From Anolis sagrei (Eukaryota; Chordata; Lepidosauria; Squamata; Anolidae), in assembly GCF_037176765.1 (NCBI RefSeq), contig NC_090024.1:108774057-108838056 (forward strand): a stretch of 64,000 bases of DNA. Direction: 5' to 3'. The notes beneath the pieces are model-generated. The model did no database searches and had not been told where the DNA came from. It saw nothing but the letters and a program-made list of their open reading frames with translations. Position 1 is the first letter of the stretch; every line of letters starts with the position of its first letter. Shown here in pieces: positions 11,161 through 22,091 of the stretch. The position numbers were made by a program, and so were the translations under genes.

Positions 11161-12839
11161 CATATATAAAGTTCTTGGATTCAATCACCATAATAATAAT
11201 TCTATTACTATTATTATTACTATTACCATTATTTGTTCAGTATATATACAATCCTTTGATTGCAGCCATCATCATCATCATCATCATTATTATATTATTA
11301 ATATACTGCATCAACACCAGAGGCACTCCAAGTGGCCAGATACTGGTCAAAGGACATTTAATCAGCTACCAAGTTTGCAGAATGTGTGTGTGTTTTTTTT
11401 TATCTGTTTGTTTGCTTTGTTCTGTTAGAAATGTGGTACAGTGTTCTGGTTGCGGATGACACGATAAATAAATAAATATACTGCATATATACTCCTTGGA
11501 TTCTATTACTAATAATAATAATAATAATAATAATCTGCATATATAAATATGTCTTCTTTAATAAACATTAAGTTGGAACTAAATATTCCCGAGTAATAAT
11601 ATTAAATAATATGAATAAAAATAAAAATATCTTATAAGAGAGAACAAAATATTCCAATTTAGTAATTTTAAATAATATGAATAAATATATGTGAGAAGAT
11701 AGAAATATTCCAATATAATAATCTTAAATATGACTTCCAATGTAATAATATTAAATAATACTAATAATAAACTGTAAACTAGAACTAAATATTCCAATGT
11801 AATAATATATAATAATATTAATAAGCTAGAATTAACTATTCCAATGTAATAATCTTAAATAATATGAATAATCCTCCATTCTCCCTCTTTACCTCCGTAG
11901 ATCAAGGCGAGAGAATAGGCAAAGTCTCTGGCCGCCATCTGGGCCCCGGAGGCCTCTTTGAGCCCCAATTCTTCAGAAAATTTCTGGAGTTTCTGGAGTG
12001 ATTTCTGGACCATTTGGACAGAAGGTTTTAGATCTGGGGAATCCCGAGCGGATGCCATCTTGGCCTGGAAAGGAGAAGGAGGAAGCCATATTGGAGGTCA
12101 AATGGACCAAGAAATAATGATAGAATAATACAATGATATCTATATACATAAAATGTAATGTTCGTTTGTGGGATTAACATAACTCAAAAACCACTGAATT
12201 GACACCAAATTTGGATACAATACACCTATCAGGCCAATGAGTGACTATCACTCATAAAAACACAAAAAAACACAGCAGAAGAGACTTTAAAAAACCAAGA
12301 AATACATTAAACGCATACGCAAAACCACATATATATAATAAACACACATATACAAAAATATATACACACACATACACACACAAAGCACATATACATAGAC
12401 TGGGCCACAGCAATGTGTGGCAGGGGATGGCTAGTAATAATATAATAATATATTGAAATAATATACTATAATAAAATATAATAATGATATTATAATAATA
12501 TAATAGATGAAACAATAAGTGCAAATAATAAGGATATAATGAAATAATAAAATTATATAATAAAATATGATAATGAAAATAATAATACAATCCAATTACA
12601 ATAATAACCAAAAAGCACCCATAATAATAGGGTCTACATATACCTCAAAGGAACCATTCTATAATTGAGCTATTCATTCTTCTTTTTCTTCTTCTGCTTC
12701 TGCCATCATCATCATCGTCTCCTCCTCCTTCAGTGGAAGGTGTTATTTTTGGAAGAATTAGACAAAGCCCTCCCAAATTAATGGGGTCCCTATCAGGGGG
12801 CCTTGAAAGCATGGAGATACACAAAATATGAGGGGTAAC

Positions 12840-12881
<42 letters not shown>

Positions 12882-14937
12882 CAACCCCTTTCCCTCTCTT
12901 AATGGAGATCCAAAGCAGCTCTATATGCTTAAGATGTAATGTCTTCCCTCTATTATTATTACAGGGTTCCCTCACTTATTGCAGGGATTCCGTTTCATGA
13001 CCCCCACGAGAAGTGAAAATCTGCAAAATAGGGATGCTATATTTATTTTAATATTAATATGTATACATTTTATTTATACATTATTTTAGTAGTTATAGGG
13101 TTGTGTATTCCCCCTTGTGTCTTCAGTCTTCTCACTCACTCTTCTCACTCTCTCTCCCACGCCATCCTTTATTCCATCCATTCCGTCGGATCTTGCTTCC
13201 ATGTTGTTCCTCTTAATCCTTGTTGCTTTCGATCAGTTCGTTGTCCGTGTCCCGTCACTTCCTTCTTTTTTCAATCTTCTCTTTCTCACTTCTTCCGTCT
13301 CTCTTTCTTCTCGCCTTCTGCTTTTTCATCCCTTTCTCTGAATCAGGTCTTCTCTATCTCTCTCCTTCCTGTCCTCCAACCAACTCATTGGTATCTCTTA
13401 TCCTCCAGTCTCCTCTCTTGCTTTTCTGTCTTTGTCTTTCGGAGCCTGAATCCTTCTGTCACTTCTCCTTCCATCTCATAGGTTTTTCCTTTGTTTAAAG
13501 AAATGCTCCACATAGACTAAACAACTCTCCCTCAAGGTCAGTCCTTTCCTTCTCAAAAATAGCACACCAGCTTCCTGTGAAACAGCGAGTTCGTGTAAAG
13601 TGAACCACGAATTAGTGAGGGAACACTGTATTATTATTATCTACTTTCCTCTTGAGACACACTGTCCCAGTCTATATTATTATTATCATCATTATTTTGA
13701 TATTTATACCCCACTCCACATTATATTTATAATTTGTTATAATATTTATATTATTATTATTATTATTATTATCATTATTATTATTATTATATCCCACTTC
13801 CTTATATAATAGAAAAAAATGATAATCATAATATAACCCCCTTCCCTATCTTAAAGAAGACCCACAGTGTCCCAGTCTATGTACAACATCATCATCATCA
13901 TTATTATTATCTCACCTGTGCACTGGAGAGGAAGGCCTGCATGGCATTTCCGTGGCTTTTGTGGATGGAGCGCAGAACATCAAGGGAGAGGATGTTAGTG
14001 GTCCCTTCCCAAATGGGCAGCACCTGTTGCAGGATGAAGAAAATAAAATAAGGAAAAGGGCTTAAGGAAAGTGCAGTATTATTATTATGAGTATTATTAG
14101 CATTATTCTCCTCACCTGGGCATCTCGGAGGATCGCTGCCAACCCTGTGTCCTCCATGAAGCCCTGGCCTCCAAAACACTCTAGGCCTTCAGAGGCCACC
14201 GCAACTGCCTACAAGACACAATGGGAGGCAAATATGAAATCGTATTATGTTATATTTGGAGAGTGACCATATAGTCCAGTCCTGTTGTTTCACCTACACT
14301 GTTTTCCTCATACTGCACTTTCCCCCACCTTATTGAAAGTCTAATTCCGTTGTTTAGTCCTCTACGAGCTTCTCCCCCACAAGTATACCTTTTTCATTGC
14401 TATCTCATCCAAAGTTTTATCATTTTATGTCATACATTTGGCCTGTCCACTGTTTGATTTTCCATTATGTTATTTTGTACTGTTTATTTTACTTGATTGG
14501 TTTATTATATTGTGATGTTATTTTGATGTTTATACTTTATGTTGTTGTAATGCATCCCTCGGCTTGGCCTCATGTAAGCCGCTCCGAGTCCCCTTTGGGG
14601 AGATGGTGGCAGGGTATAAATAAAATTTATTATTATTTATTATTATATTATGTTTATGAGCTATTCAACAGTGGAACTCTCTGCCTCTGAAAATGGTGGA
14701 AGCTCCTTCCTTCAAAGCCTTTAAACAGTGGCTAGGTGGCCATGGGTTGGGATGGATTAGACTGTGCTTTTACTGCATGAAGGCAGAAGGTGGCTAGATT
14801 AGATAGCCTTTGGGGGTATCTTCCAACCCTATGATTCTATCTTATATTAATAAATATTGTGCATGTTATATAATATATTATGTGTTGTATTATAGAATGT
14901 TATGTTATATTATTATATATTATATTATACTGTTATA

Positions 14938-14977
<40 letters not shown>

Positions 14978-16058
14978 CTTCTATATTAATATATTATATA
15001 TTATTAGATGTGTGTGTATTATATGCATGTGTGCGTATAATTCATCTTGTTATTATTGAAATGTCCTTGTGGGTTCTTTCTACTCTAAGATTCTATTATT
15101 ATTATTATTAGAATGAACATTGTGACATCTTCATGACTCAATAATAATAATAATAATAATAATATAGTCTTTATTATTATTTGAAACACAAAAAGATTCA
15201 TACACAGCCAACAAGATCACTCTGCTGGCTGTTGTATTGGATCACACGTCGGACACTTCCCAAGTGTCTAGGACTATGTGGTGTATCGGCAAACAATGCG
15301 TGCAGATCCCAGTAAGATGGTCTTCTGCAGCTGACAGATGGTAATCTTGTCAGCAGCGATTGTGTTTAAGTGCAGGCCAAGGTCTTGAGGCACTGCACCC
15401 AGTGCGCCCATCACCACTGAGACCACCTTCACTGGCTTGTGTCAATGTATTTGCAGTTCGATCTTTAAATTCTCATATTGTGTCAGCAATTCCAGTTGTT
15501 TTTCTTCAATCCTGCTGTCACTTTGATTTTAACACAATCGTGAGGTCAGGAGTATTGTGCTCCAAAACTCTGTCAGTCTGAATTCGGAAGTCCCAGAGCA
15601 GTTTGATGTTTTCATTTTCTGTAATTTTTTCAGGTTTGTGATCCCACCAGTTTTTTGATCGCAGGCAGATGGTTTATGTGGCACAAGTTACAATCAATCA
15701 TCTGAGCAACGGTGTTATGGCTCTGCTTGTAGTCTGTCTGTGCGATTTTCTTGCAGTAGCTGAGGATGTGATCTATTGTTTCATCTGCTTCATAGCAGAG
15801 TCTACATTGCAATATGTTGCCGACTTTTCAAATCTGGCTTTGAGGGCATTTGTTCTAATGGCTTGTTCTTGGGCTGCCAGAATCAGGCCCTCCATCTCCT
15901 TTAAAAAAGTTCCATTTGTGAGCCACATCCATGTTTTTTCTTTGACTATTTGGCTCTCAATTTTTCCCAGGAACTGTCCATGGAGAGCCTTCTTTCGCCA
16001 ATTTTCTCTTCTGCTATGGATTGTGGTTTTTACGGTATTCACACTTTGTCTTTTGCAC

Positions 16059-16108
<50 letters not shown>

Positions 16109-16208
16109 TGGAATGACAATTGTGGCATCTTCATGACTCTATACTGTAGTTGTTATTATTATAATGGCCATTTTGGTATCATGACTCTATATTATACTGT
16201 TGTTGTTG

Positions 16209-16240
<32 letters not shown>

Positions 16241-16750
16241 TGATACACAACAAAATTAGTACACAGCAAATAAGATCACTATGATGTCTTTTGTATCTGA
16301 TCACACATCAAACACTTCCCAAGTTGTTGTTGTTGTTATTGGAATGCCCCTGTTGATGTCTTTATGACTCTAAGATTATGATGATCCTTGACCTGTTTGG
16401 CAGTGTAGAGCTTGAGGACGGGAGTCAGGAGGCGGAACAGGTGCCGCTCTGTCATATCAGCCATCTTGGCCTCCTCCAGCCCCAAGAGGCGAGCCGTTTC
16501 CATCAGCAGCAGGAAGGCCCCCCGTGACTGGACCTGGAGGAAGAGGAGGATGGACTAAATTACCTTTGGGGGGGGGGGGCTTTCCAACTCTGTGTTGGAA
16601 TGGGAGTAGATGCCCTCTGTCTCTCCCCCTCCACAACTGACCTCCATCCAGGCCAAGGTCCGCACATGAAGCGGATGATCATTCAGGGTTTTCCCAAAGG
16701 CCTCCCGTTTGGTGGCATAGTCCCTAGCCAAGTGGGTCACTCTGTGGTAA

Positions 16751-16786
<36 letters not shown>

Positions 16787-17648
16787 ATAATCCTAGGCCC
16801 TTGGGAAGAGTCCAATATTCAGAGACAAAACGCAGACACTTGGACCTAATGTGCTTGTGTGCTGTTGTACATAAGAAATAATATAATAATATATTATAAT
16901 AAATGCAATATAATAATTAATATATAATATATATATTATAATAACATTGTTACAATATAAAAATGAATACAAAAATACAATAACGATGATTATAAATATA
17001 ATAATACATGTTATAATAAATATTATAAATATAAATTATAAAGGTTTACCCGATATTAAGTCTAGTCGTATCTAACTCTGGGGGGTGGTGCTCATTTCCA
17101 TTTTGAAGCTGAGGAGCCAGCGTTGTCCATAAACACCTCCAAGATCATGTGACTAGCATGACTGCATGGAACACTGTTACCACTGTTACCTTCCTGCAGA
17201 AGTGGTACCTATTGATCTACTCACGTTTGCATGTTTTTGAAGCTGGGCCTAACAGCGGGAGCTCACCGTGATCCCGGATTTGAACTGCCAACATTTTGGT
17301 CAGCAAGTTCAGCAGCTCAGTGGTTTAACCTGCTGCACCACCAGGGGGCACAGTGGGTTAATTATATTATAAATATAATAATTCTAAATATAACAAAATA
17401 TGAAAATACATGAAATGATAAATGTATAGTCATGATAAATATAATAATATATTTAGTATTATATTTCTGATTCCATGTAAGATCATGCTTAAATGGGTGT
17501 GCAGATGGTGCTGACCTCCTCATGGCAGCCACGGAACTGACGGCATTGTGGATCCGGGTCATGGTCAACATGGCAGCGATGGAGGGGATGCCGCGACCTT
17601 CAGGGGAGATCTAAGAACCAGAACATATTGGAGATGCATCTTATTTAC

Positions 17649-17699
<51 letters not shown>

Positions 17700-18937
17700 A
17701 TATAATAATAAATATATGATAAACAATAAATATAATAATGATAAATATTATAACAAAAATAACATTCATATTAATGTTATTATTAGCCCCGAGCCACTCA
17801 CCCGCAAGGCCTTAGCACCATCCAATATTATTTCAGCCGTCGGCAACTGCCTTGTCCCAAGTTTATCCTTCAATCTTCGGATCTCAAACCCATTCCACCT
17901 CCCTTCGCCATTCAGTAATTGGAGATAGAACAAGGAAAGGCCCTAAGAAAGGAGGACATCATTCTTCTCCTTCTTCTTCTTATACTAATAGGATTATTAT
18001 ATCTTTAGTATACGTATATTATATCATAATTACTGCATTTATGATATGTCAATCAATATTATATTTGTAATATTAAATCTTTATTTATTATATTTATATT
18101 ATTATATTTATGTTAATGATATTTATATCATTATTCTATCATCAATATTATATTTCTATGATTCTATCATTTGTATTACTTATCTTTTCTGTTATATATT
18201 ATCATTTTTGTATATATTATATTTATACCATAATTACTACATTTATATTATTAATAATATTTATTTGTAATCATAATACTGATAATAAGATCCTCTGACC
18301 TCTTTAATATCTCCATCTGGATTCATGACCCTGGCCAGGGTCAAGGCCATGTCTGAATCGGGGGCCGAAGTGAACCATTTGAAGCCATGAAGACTATAAG
18401 TCCCATCAGACTGCTCTCTGGCAATGGTTTCCGTGCCCCCGGCTGCAAAAAGGAAAGAGAGAAAGAATAGAGAGATATGAATGAAGGACAGATAGGAAGA
18501 ATCAGCTAAAAGATATAAATATATGGATGCAATGCTTGGATATGGCCAAAAGGGAGAAGCACAGAGATAGGAAGGATGAGCTAATAGATGAATGGATGCC
18601 ATGCTCAGATGTGGACAAAAGGAGGAAGTATATAGAAAGGATCGGCTAATATATATACATACATATATATAGATGCAGTGCTCAGATATGGTCACAAAAA
18701 TGGAGACATAGAAATAGAAAGGATGAGATAATCATTAATATATATATTCTTACCCACATCGGAGCCCCCTTTTCTCTCAGTCATCCATTGTCCAGAGGTC
18801 CAGAACATTCTAGGATCACGAGAGGTCAAGCGGCAGAAGGCATCCTCCAAGGGCTGGGGTATACCTAAGGACTAGATTTTTTAAAAATGAATTATATATA
18901 ATTCATTGAGGGAAATATTTCCCAAAATTTAATGTAT

Positions 18938-18973
<36 letters not shown>

Positions 18974-20959
18974 GATGAATAAATAATATTAATCCTCTGA
19001 CCTCGATGACCTTGGCGGCCCCGTCAGTCATGGCCAAAGGACAGCTGAAGAGGCCCGAAGACGCCGCAAACAGGAAGAGCTTGGCCATTTGGGCAAGGCG
19101 GCTGCCAGAAAGAATTAATGAAAAATGATGTGAAATTTAAAATCTTAAAAATATAAAATATTAAGAATTTAAAATTTTGGCAAAAACCTGAAATTTCAAA
19201 TATTTGAAATAGAATTTTTTAAAAAAATATTTGAAATGTAATGTTTTAAATCTTTGAAATTTGAAATGTTTGAAGATGATTTTAAAAAATATTTGAAATT
19301 TAGAATTTATTTAAAACATTTGAAATTTAAACTATATGGCATTCAAAATATTTAGAATTTAAAATTTTGGGAAAATTTGAAATATTTGAAATTTAAAGTA
19401 GTTGACATTTAAAACATTTAGAATTTTAAAAGTTGGAAAAATTAACATTTAAAATATTTGAAATTTCAAATTTTGGAATTAAAATATTTGAAATTTTTAT
19501 TATTATATTATATTATATTAATAATATTGGAATGGATATGGATTCCCCCACCTCCACTGGGCATATCTCCTCTCATAGGCCTCGGCAACCAGGCCTTCCT
19601 CGGCCGCCACTTCCTTCATCCGCTTCCAGGCTGTGCAGGTCAGGAGGTGGTCCTTCCTCTGACCCCAAGGGTCATAGTGAAGAAGCCTGGGAGGCTGTAA
19701 TTCGCACTCTCGGCCCAGGAAGTCAATCTCCTTCGTGATCCGAGCCCCAAACCGATCAAGGTCCAGGCTAACCTCCCCAAAGACCTGCCAGGAAGGGAAC
19801 AAGATGGATTATTAGTGTTATATAATTGTACTATATTATATTCTATTACAATGTATTGTTGTTATAATATTATATTATATATAATTACATTATACAATAT
19901 ATTTTAATTATATAATGCAAATAATATGCTATATACATACTACATACATACTATATGATAAATTATACAATTATAGAATATCTATTTTAATTATATAATG
20001 CAAATAATATGCTATATATATGCCCATGCATACTATGTATACACACACTATACTATATACTAGCTTGGGTACCCGATGTTGCTCAGGTTATTTGAAAAAG
20101 TGTGTGGGTTAAAGCTGTTTGAGGAGGTGGGAGGTTTTCTGTGTAAGTGGACATCTCCATTTTCACTCTTGTTATGTGTTTAGATTACTATATTATATAA
20201 TATATTATACAATTATTGAATAGCTATTATTTATCTAATATATTATACTATTACATTACATTATATATTATAACATTGAATCACAATATTATATTATACA
20301 ATTACATAATATTTATTACTTATTTCATATTTGTTATAATTTATTATATAATATTTATTACAATTCTGTAATGCATACATTACACTGTATATGCACATGC
20401 ATATTATACACACACACACACACACACACATTTAACAATAATATTACTATGACATGTTTTGCCCTTTTTCACAAAAAGAATACCTTTATATATAATATGC
20501 ATGAAATAAAATAAAAATACAAAATAAGAATACAATCTGGGCAAGTGTGTGGGAGTCCAGGTAACTATCAAGCAATCTTAATATTACTACTACTCATAAT
20601 AATATATGAAAACCATAATAATAATAATATAGAATAACAATAAAACAATAAAACCCACTGGGCAGGTATTTCAGATTTCATATAACTCTGGATAAAGCAT
20701 AATATGTAATAATCATATATATAAAACCACCATAAATCTTTCAAAGTCCCACCTGGGCAGGTAAGTGGGATCCCAGGTAGCTCTTGAGGAGAGGGTCTTC
20801 CCGAAAAGGGTTGCTAATGTGGGGCTGCTCCATAGCTGCTGCTCCAAAAGAATCCAAGCCTCTTTGCAGAGAAAACGGGACCTTTTTGAAGCTGAAAAGC
20901 CCCATTTCCCCTTTTCTGGCTTTCCATCGGAGAAAAGAAGGGCCTCTTCGCAGCAGCAT
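9707..20959 (-). CDS. AidB-like acyl-CoA dehydrogenase (complete gene, 14 exons)
   Basis: FAD-dependent acyl-CoA dehydrogenase fold, closest in my reading to E. coli AidB. Exons in gene order: 20959-20753, 19784-19552, 19101-19002, 18871-18754, 18442-18300, 17942-17802, 17610-17516, 16741-16642, 16533-16393, 14208-14116, 14023-13916, 12064-11893, 11037-10971, 9872-9707. All have AG/GT borders and join in frame to about 627 residues. Visible motifs: [10 protein letters not shown] near residue 210 (family signature 1, flavin contact), [10 protein letters not shown] in exon 5, [10 protein letters not shown] in exon 6, FGGQGFMED in exon 10 (signature 2), and [14 protein letters not shown] in exon 11, whose Glu (about residue 463) sits where the catalytic base of the family lies. 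E. coli AidB has 541 residues, so the extra length is at both ends. The Arg/Leu-rich, acid-poor start looks like a mitochondrial presequence (inference). Substrate unknown. Confidence 0.9.
9905..10335 (+). repeat. ~77-bp minisatellite, six units
   Basis: ACAAAATG occurs at about 9917, 9994, 10070, 10148, 10234 and 10317, giving steps of 77-86 bp. Each unit also holds the reverse motif GCCATTTTGTC. Confidence 0.85.
10462..10810. mobile_element. hAT-type MITE
   Basis: Ends CAGTGATGGACAACCTTTAG and AGGTTCGCCATCATGG are inverted repeats; perfect 8-bp duplications GACTAGAG at 10454-10461 and 10811-10818. Confidence 0.88.
10971..11037 (-). CDS. Acyl-CoA dehydrogenase exon 13
   Basis: 67 bp, encoding [22 protein letters not shown]. 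It restores the frame from exon 12 (phase 1) and leaves in phase 2. Hidden in (AAT)n-rich sequence and easily missed by gene finders. Confidence 0.8.
11312..11474 (+). mobile_element. Short 5'-truncated LINE (Jockey/Vingi-like family)
   Basis: Encodes [15 protein letters not shown] in one frame; ends GATGACACGATAAATAAATA. Flanked by 12-bp duplications AATATACTGCAT (11300-11311, 11475-11486). Confidence 0.85.
11575..11875. repeat. AT-rich degenerate tandem
   Basis: About six copies of ATTCCAATGTAATAATCTTA, spaced 50-67 bp. Confidence 0.7.
11893..12064 (-). CDS. Acyl-CoA dehydrogenase exon 12
   Basis: Encodes [20 protein letters not shown] and [18 protein letters not shown], matching the C-terminal AidB extension RRLQQQLRKPAEELG. 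Acceptor CAG, donor GTAAAG, ends phase 1. Confidence 0.9.
12139..12434 (+). mobile_element. Non-autonomous Helitron
   Basis: Begins TC after A and ends with a GCCACAGCAATGTGTGGC hairpin and CTAG before T, the expected Helitron ends. Confidence 0.85.
12435..12961. repeat. AT-rich and (AAT)n sequence in dehydrogenase intron 11
   Basis: 12435-12600 is a run of AT-rich words; 12839-12882 is (AAT)n. A CT-rich stretch at 12680-12735. No gene seen. Confidence 0.6.
12962..13628. mobile_element. Tc1/mariner-type TIR element with CT-rich interior
   Basis: Ends CAGGGTTCCCTCACTTATTG and GAATTAGTGAGGGAACACTG are inverted; TA on both sides. No transposase visible. Confidence 0.75.
13916..14023 (-). CDS. 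Acyl-CoA dehydrogenase exon 11 (active-site Glu)
   Basis: Encodes [20 protein letters not shown]. AidB has SIWEGSGNIMCLDVLRVL here; the Glu corresponds to the catalytic base of MCAD-type enzymes (IYEGTSQI), so the residue needed for catalysis is kept. Confidence 0.94.
14116..14208 (-). CDS. Acyl-CoA dehydrogenase exon 10 (signature 2)
   Basis: Encodes [20 protein letters not shown] and [11 protein letters not shown]. This fits the second acyl-CoA dehydrogenase signature (E-x2-G-G-x-G-F-x-E-D...LRD). Phase 0 both ends. Confidence 0.94.
14395..14845 (+). mobile_element. L2 3' end followed by CR1 3' end
   Basis: 14395-14640 ends GTAAGCCGCTCCGAGTCCCC and an (ATT)n tail (L2). 14655-14845 ends CCAACCCTATGATTCTAT, the CR1 3' signature. 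Confidence 0.75.
14846..15164. repeat. AT-rich region with (TA)n
   Basis: (TA)n at about 14936-14975, flanked by TATTATA-rich sequence and (ATT)n runs. Nothing coding seen. Confidence 0.6.
15165..16060 (-). mobile_element. R4-like LINE, 3' part
   Basis: Antisense reading gives [32 protein letters not shown], and the zinc-finger-like [19 protein letters not shown], followed by the region where R4/Dong elements carry a restriction-like endonuclease. R4 LINEs are known in Anolis. Frame is broken in places; lies in intron 9 of the dehydrogenase. Confidence 0.7.
16061..16322 (-). repeat. (ATT)n runs and a short R4-like 3' fragment
   Basis: 16061-16107 and 16210-16237 are (ATT)n. 16238-16322 repeats the terminal ~85 bp of the LINE at 15180-15262 (CACACATCAAACACTTCCCA). 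Confidence 0.7.
16393..16533 (-). CDS. Acyl-CoA dehydrogenase exon 9
   Basis: Encodes [20 protein letters not shown] and [17 protein letters not shown], aligning with AidB LFTPAAKFVICKR. 141 bp, phase 0 both ends. Confidence 0.92.
16642..16741 (-). CDS. Acyl-CoA dehydrogenase exon 8
   Basis: Encodes [19 protein letters not shown] and [14 protein letters not shown]. The R-x-x-F-G-x-x-L pattern is a hallmark of the family's helical domain. Phase 2 to phase 0. Confidence 0.93.
16750..17040. repeat. (AAT)n and AT-rich intron sequence
   Basis: (AAT)n at 16751-16783, then AT-rich sequence. No gene seen. Confidence 0.6.
17041..17350 (-). mobile_element. tRNA-derived SINE (Sauria/ACA-like, BovB-type tail)
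   Basis: On the reverse strand: head with B-box-like AGTTCAAATCC, body GGTACCACTTCTGCAGG, tail TAGACTTAATATCGGGTAAA. Same family as 21295 and 27137. Confidence 0.8.
17516..17610 (-). CDS. Acyl-CoA dehydrogenase exon 7
   Basis: Encodes [20 protein letters not shown] and [12 protein letters not shown], the start of the C-terminal helical bundle (AidB SHAMMRRAF). Ends in phase 2 before GTCAGC. Confidence 0.92.
17650..17790. repeat. (ATT)n microsatellite and AT-rich intron
   Basis: (ATT)n at 17650-17698 between dehydrogenase exons 7 and 6. Confidence 0.9.
17802..17942 (-). CDS. Acyl-CoA dehydrogenase exon 6
   Basis: Encodes [20 protein letters not shown] and [18 protein letters not shown], aligning with AidB GLSCFFVPRF and RLKDKLGNR. 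141 bp, both ends phase 0. Confidence 0.93.
18000..18290. other. AT-rich dehydrogenase intron 5
   Basis: Simple AT-rich sequence with TATATT words; no gene or clear element seen. Confidence 0.5.
18300..18442 (-). CDS. Acyl-CoA dehydrogenase exon 5
   Basis: Encodes [20 protein letters not shown] followed by [19 protein letters not shown], part of the middle beta domain that packs on the flavin. Ends in phase 0 at GTCAGA. Confidence 0.93.
18754..18871 (-). CDS. Acyl-CoA dehydrogenase exon 4 (signature 1)
   Basis: Encodes [15 protein letters not shown] and the [10 protein letters not shown] motif. The same motif in AidB is MTEKQGGSDV. Donor GTAAGA, phase 1. Confidence 0.93.
19002..19101 (-). 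CDS. Acyl-CoA dehydrogenase exon 3
   Basis: Encodes [18 protein letters not shown] and [15 protein letters not shown], matching the AidB helix before the flavin domain. The 100-bp exon enters in phase 2 and leaves in phase 0. Confidence 0.92.
19125..19500. repeat. AT-rich degenerate tandem (AAATATTTGAAATTT)
   Basis: Many copies of TTGAAATTTAAA and AAATATTTGAAAT with ~20-40 bp spacing, in dehydrogenase intron 2. Confidence 0.7.
19552..19784 (-). CDS. Acyl-CoA dehydrogenase exon 2
   Basis: Starts [13 protein letters not shown] and contains [15 protein letters not shown], which aligns with AidB PPELLRYDAQGRRLDD. AG acceptor and GTGGGG donor; ends in phase 2. Confidence 0.92.
20060..20150 (-). 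mobile_element. Helitron 3' end (second type)
   Basis: Reverse strand reads GAGCAACATCGGGTACCCAA then GCTAGT, a hairpin plus CTAG end. 5' limit unclear. A (CA)n run follows at 20409-20430. Confidence 0.5.
20753..20959 (-). CDS. Acyl-CoA dehydrogenase exon 1
   Basis: Encodes a start rich in Arg, Lys and Leu and ends ...GSHLPAQ before a GTGGGA donor. An in-frame TAA lies directly before the ATG at 20959, so coding cannot extend further up in this exon. Later in-frame Mets at codons 19 and 43 are possible starts; the 43rd gives a length nearer to AidB. The last ~45 bases belong to a tandem array that spreads over 20.5-24.0 kb. Confidence 0.75.
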
Positions 20960-21294
20960 TTAGTCGAAAGACAGCTAATAATATTCAAAAATGCAGCTGG
21001 ACTTTGTCCCTCCTTATATAGAGGAAAGGTGAGGGAAGGAGGACTCTCAAAAGACTGGAAAAATAATCTAGATTTAAAGAGATTTGTTGATTATTTCAAG
21101 GCTTCACTCACGATTCGGAGCCCTCAAGGATAAAGATAAGCCTCCATGAGACTAAGAACAAATAAGAATAAATATATTAAAATAATAATATATAATAACA
21201 ATATACCTTTAAAGGGCCCACCTAGGCAAGTAAGTTTGATTTCAGGTGGTAATAATAATGATAATAATAGAATATATAATATAAAATAATAATA

Positions 21295-21618
21295 AAAGGT
21301 AAAGGTTTTCCTTGACATTAAGTCTAGTATCCGACTCTGGGGAGTGGCGCTCATCTCCCATTTCTAAACTGAAGAGCCAGTGTTGTCCATAGACGCTTCC
21401 AAGTTCACGTGGTCAGCATGACTGCATGAAGCACTGTTACCTTCCCACAGAAGCAGTACCTATTGATCTACTCACATTTGAATGTTTTCGAGCTGCTAGG
21501 TTGGCAGATCCTGGGGCTAACACCGGAAACTCACCCCGCTCCACAGATCTGAACCACTGACCTTTTGATCAGCAAGTTCAGCAACTCAGCGGTTTAACCT
21601 GCTGTGTCACCAGGGCCC
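21295..21618 (-). mobile_element. tRNA-derived SINE (Sauria/ACA-like, BovB-type tail)
   Basis: Full-length antisense copy: head GGTGACACAGCAGGTTAAAC, tail AATGTCAAGGAAAACCTTTA. Splits the tandem array. Confidence 0.85.
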
Positions 21619-21819
21619 CGAAAATAATCATATAAAATAATGAATCTTTAAAAGGCCTACCTGGGCAGAGAGGTGGGATTCCAGGTAATTCCGGGCCAGC
21701 AATAATAAAAACAGAATATATAATATAAAATAATCATATAAAATAGCAATAAATCTTTAAAAGGCCTACCTGGGCAGGTAGGTGGAATTCTAGGTAACTT
21801 TGGGCCAGCAATAATAATT

Positions 21820-22077
21820 TTTGGACATATCAGGAGTGACTTGAGAAACTGCAAGTCACTTCTGGTGTGAGAGAATTGGTTGTCTGCAAGGACGTTGCCC
21901 AGGGAACGCCCAGATGTTTTATCATACTTGTGGGAGGCTTCTCTCATGTCCCTGCATGAAGAGCTGGAGCAGACAGACGGAGCTCATCCACGCTCTCCCC
22001 GGATTTGAACCTGTGACCTATTGGTCTTCAGTCCTGCCGGCACAGAGGTTTAACCCACTGCAGCACCGGGGGCTCCT
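21820..22077 (-). mobile_element. tRNA-derived SINE (TCACTCCTGA-tail type)
   Basis: Reverse strand: B-box AGGTTCAAATCC, tail AAGTCACTCCTGATATGTCC. Same family as 5040. Confidence 0.8.
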
Positions 22078-22091
22078 AATAATAATAATAA

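Noticed and set aside
11121-11459. Asn- and Ile-rich ORFs (also near 12645, 15950, 17548)
   Set aside because: Products of (AAT)n and (ATT)n microsatellites.
13059-13498. Ser/Phe/Leu-rich ORFs
   Set aside because: CT-rich interior of a TIR element; several frames open only because of composition.
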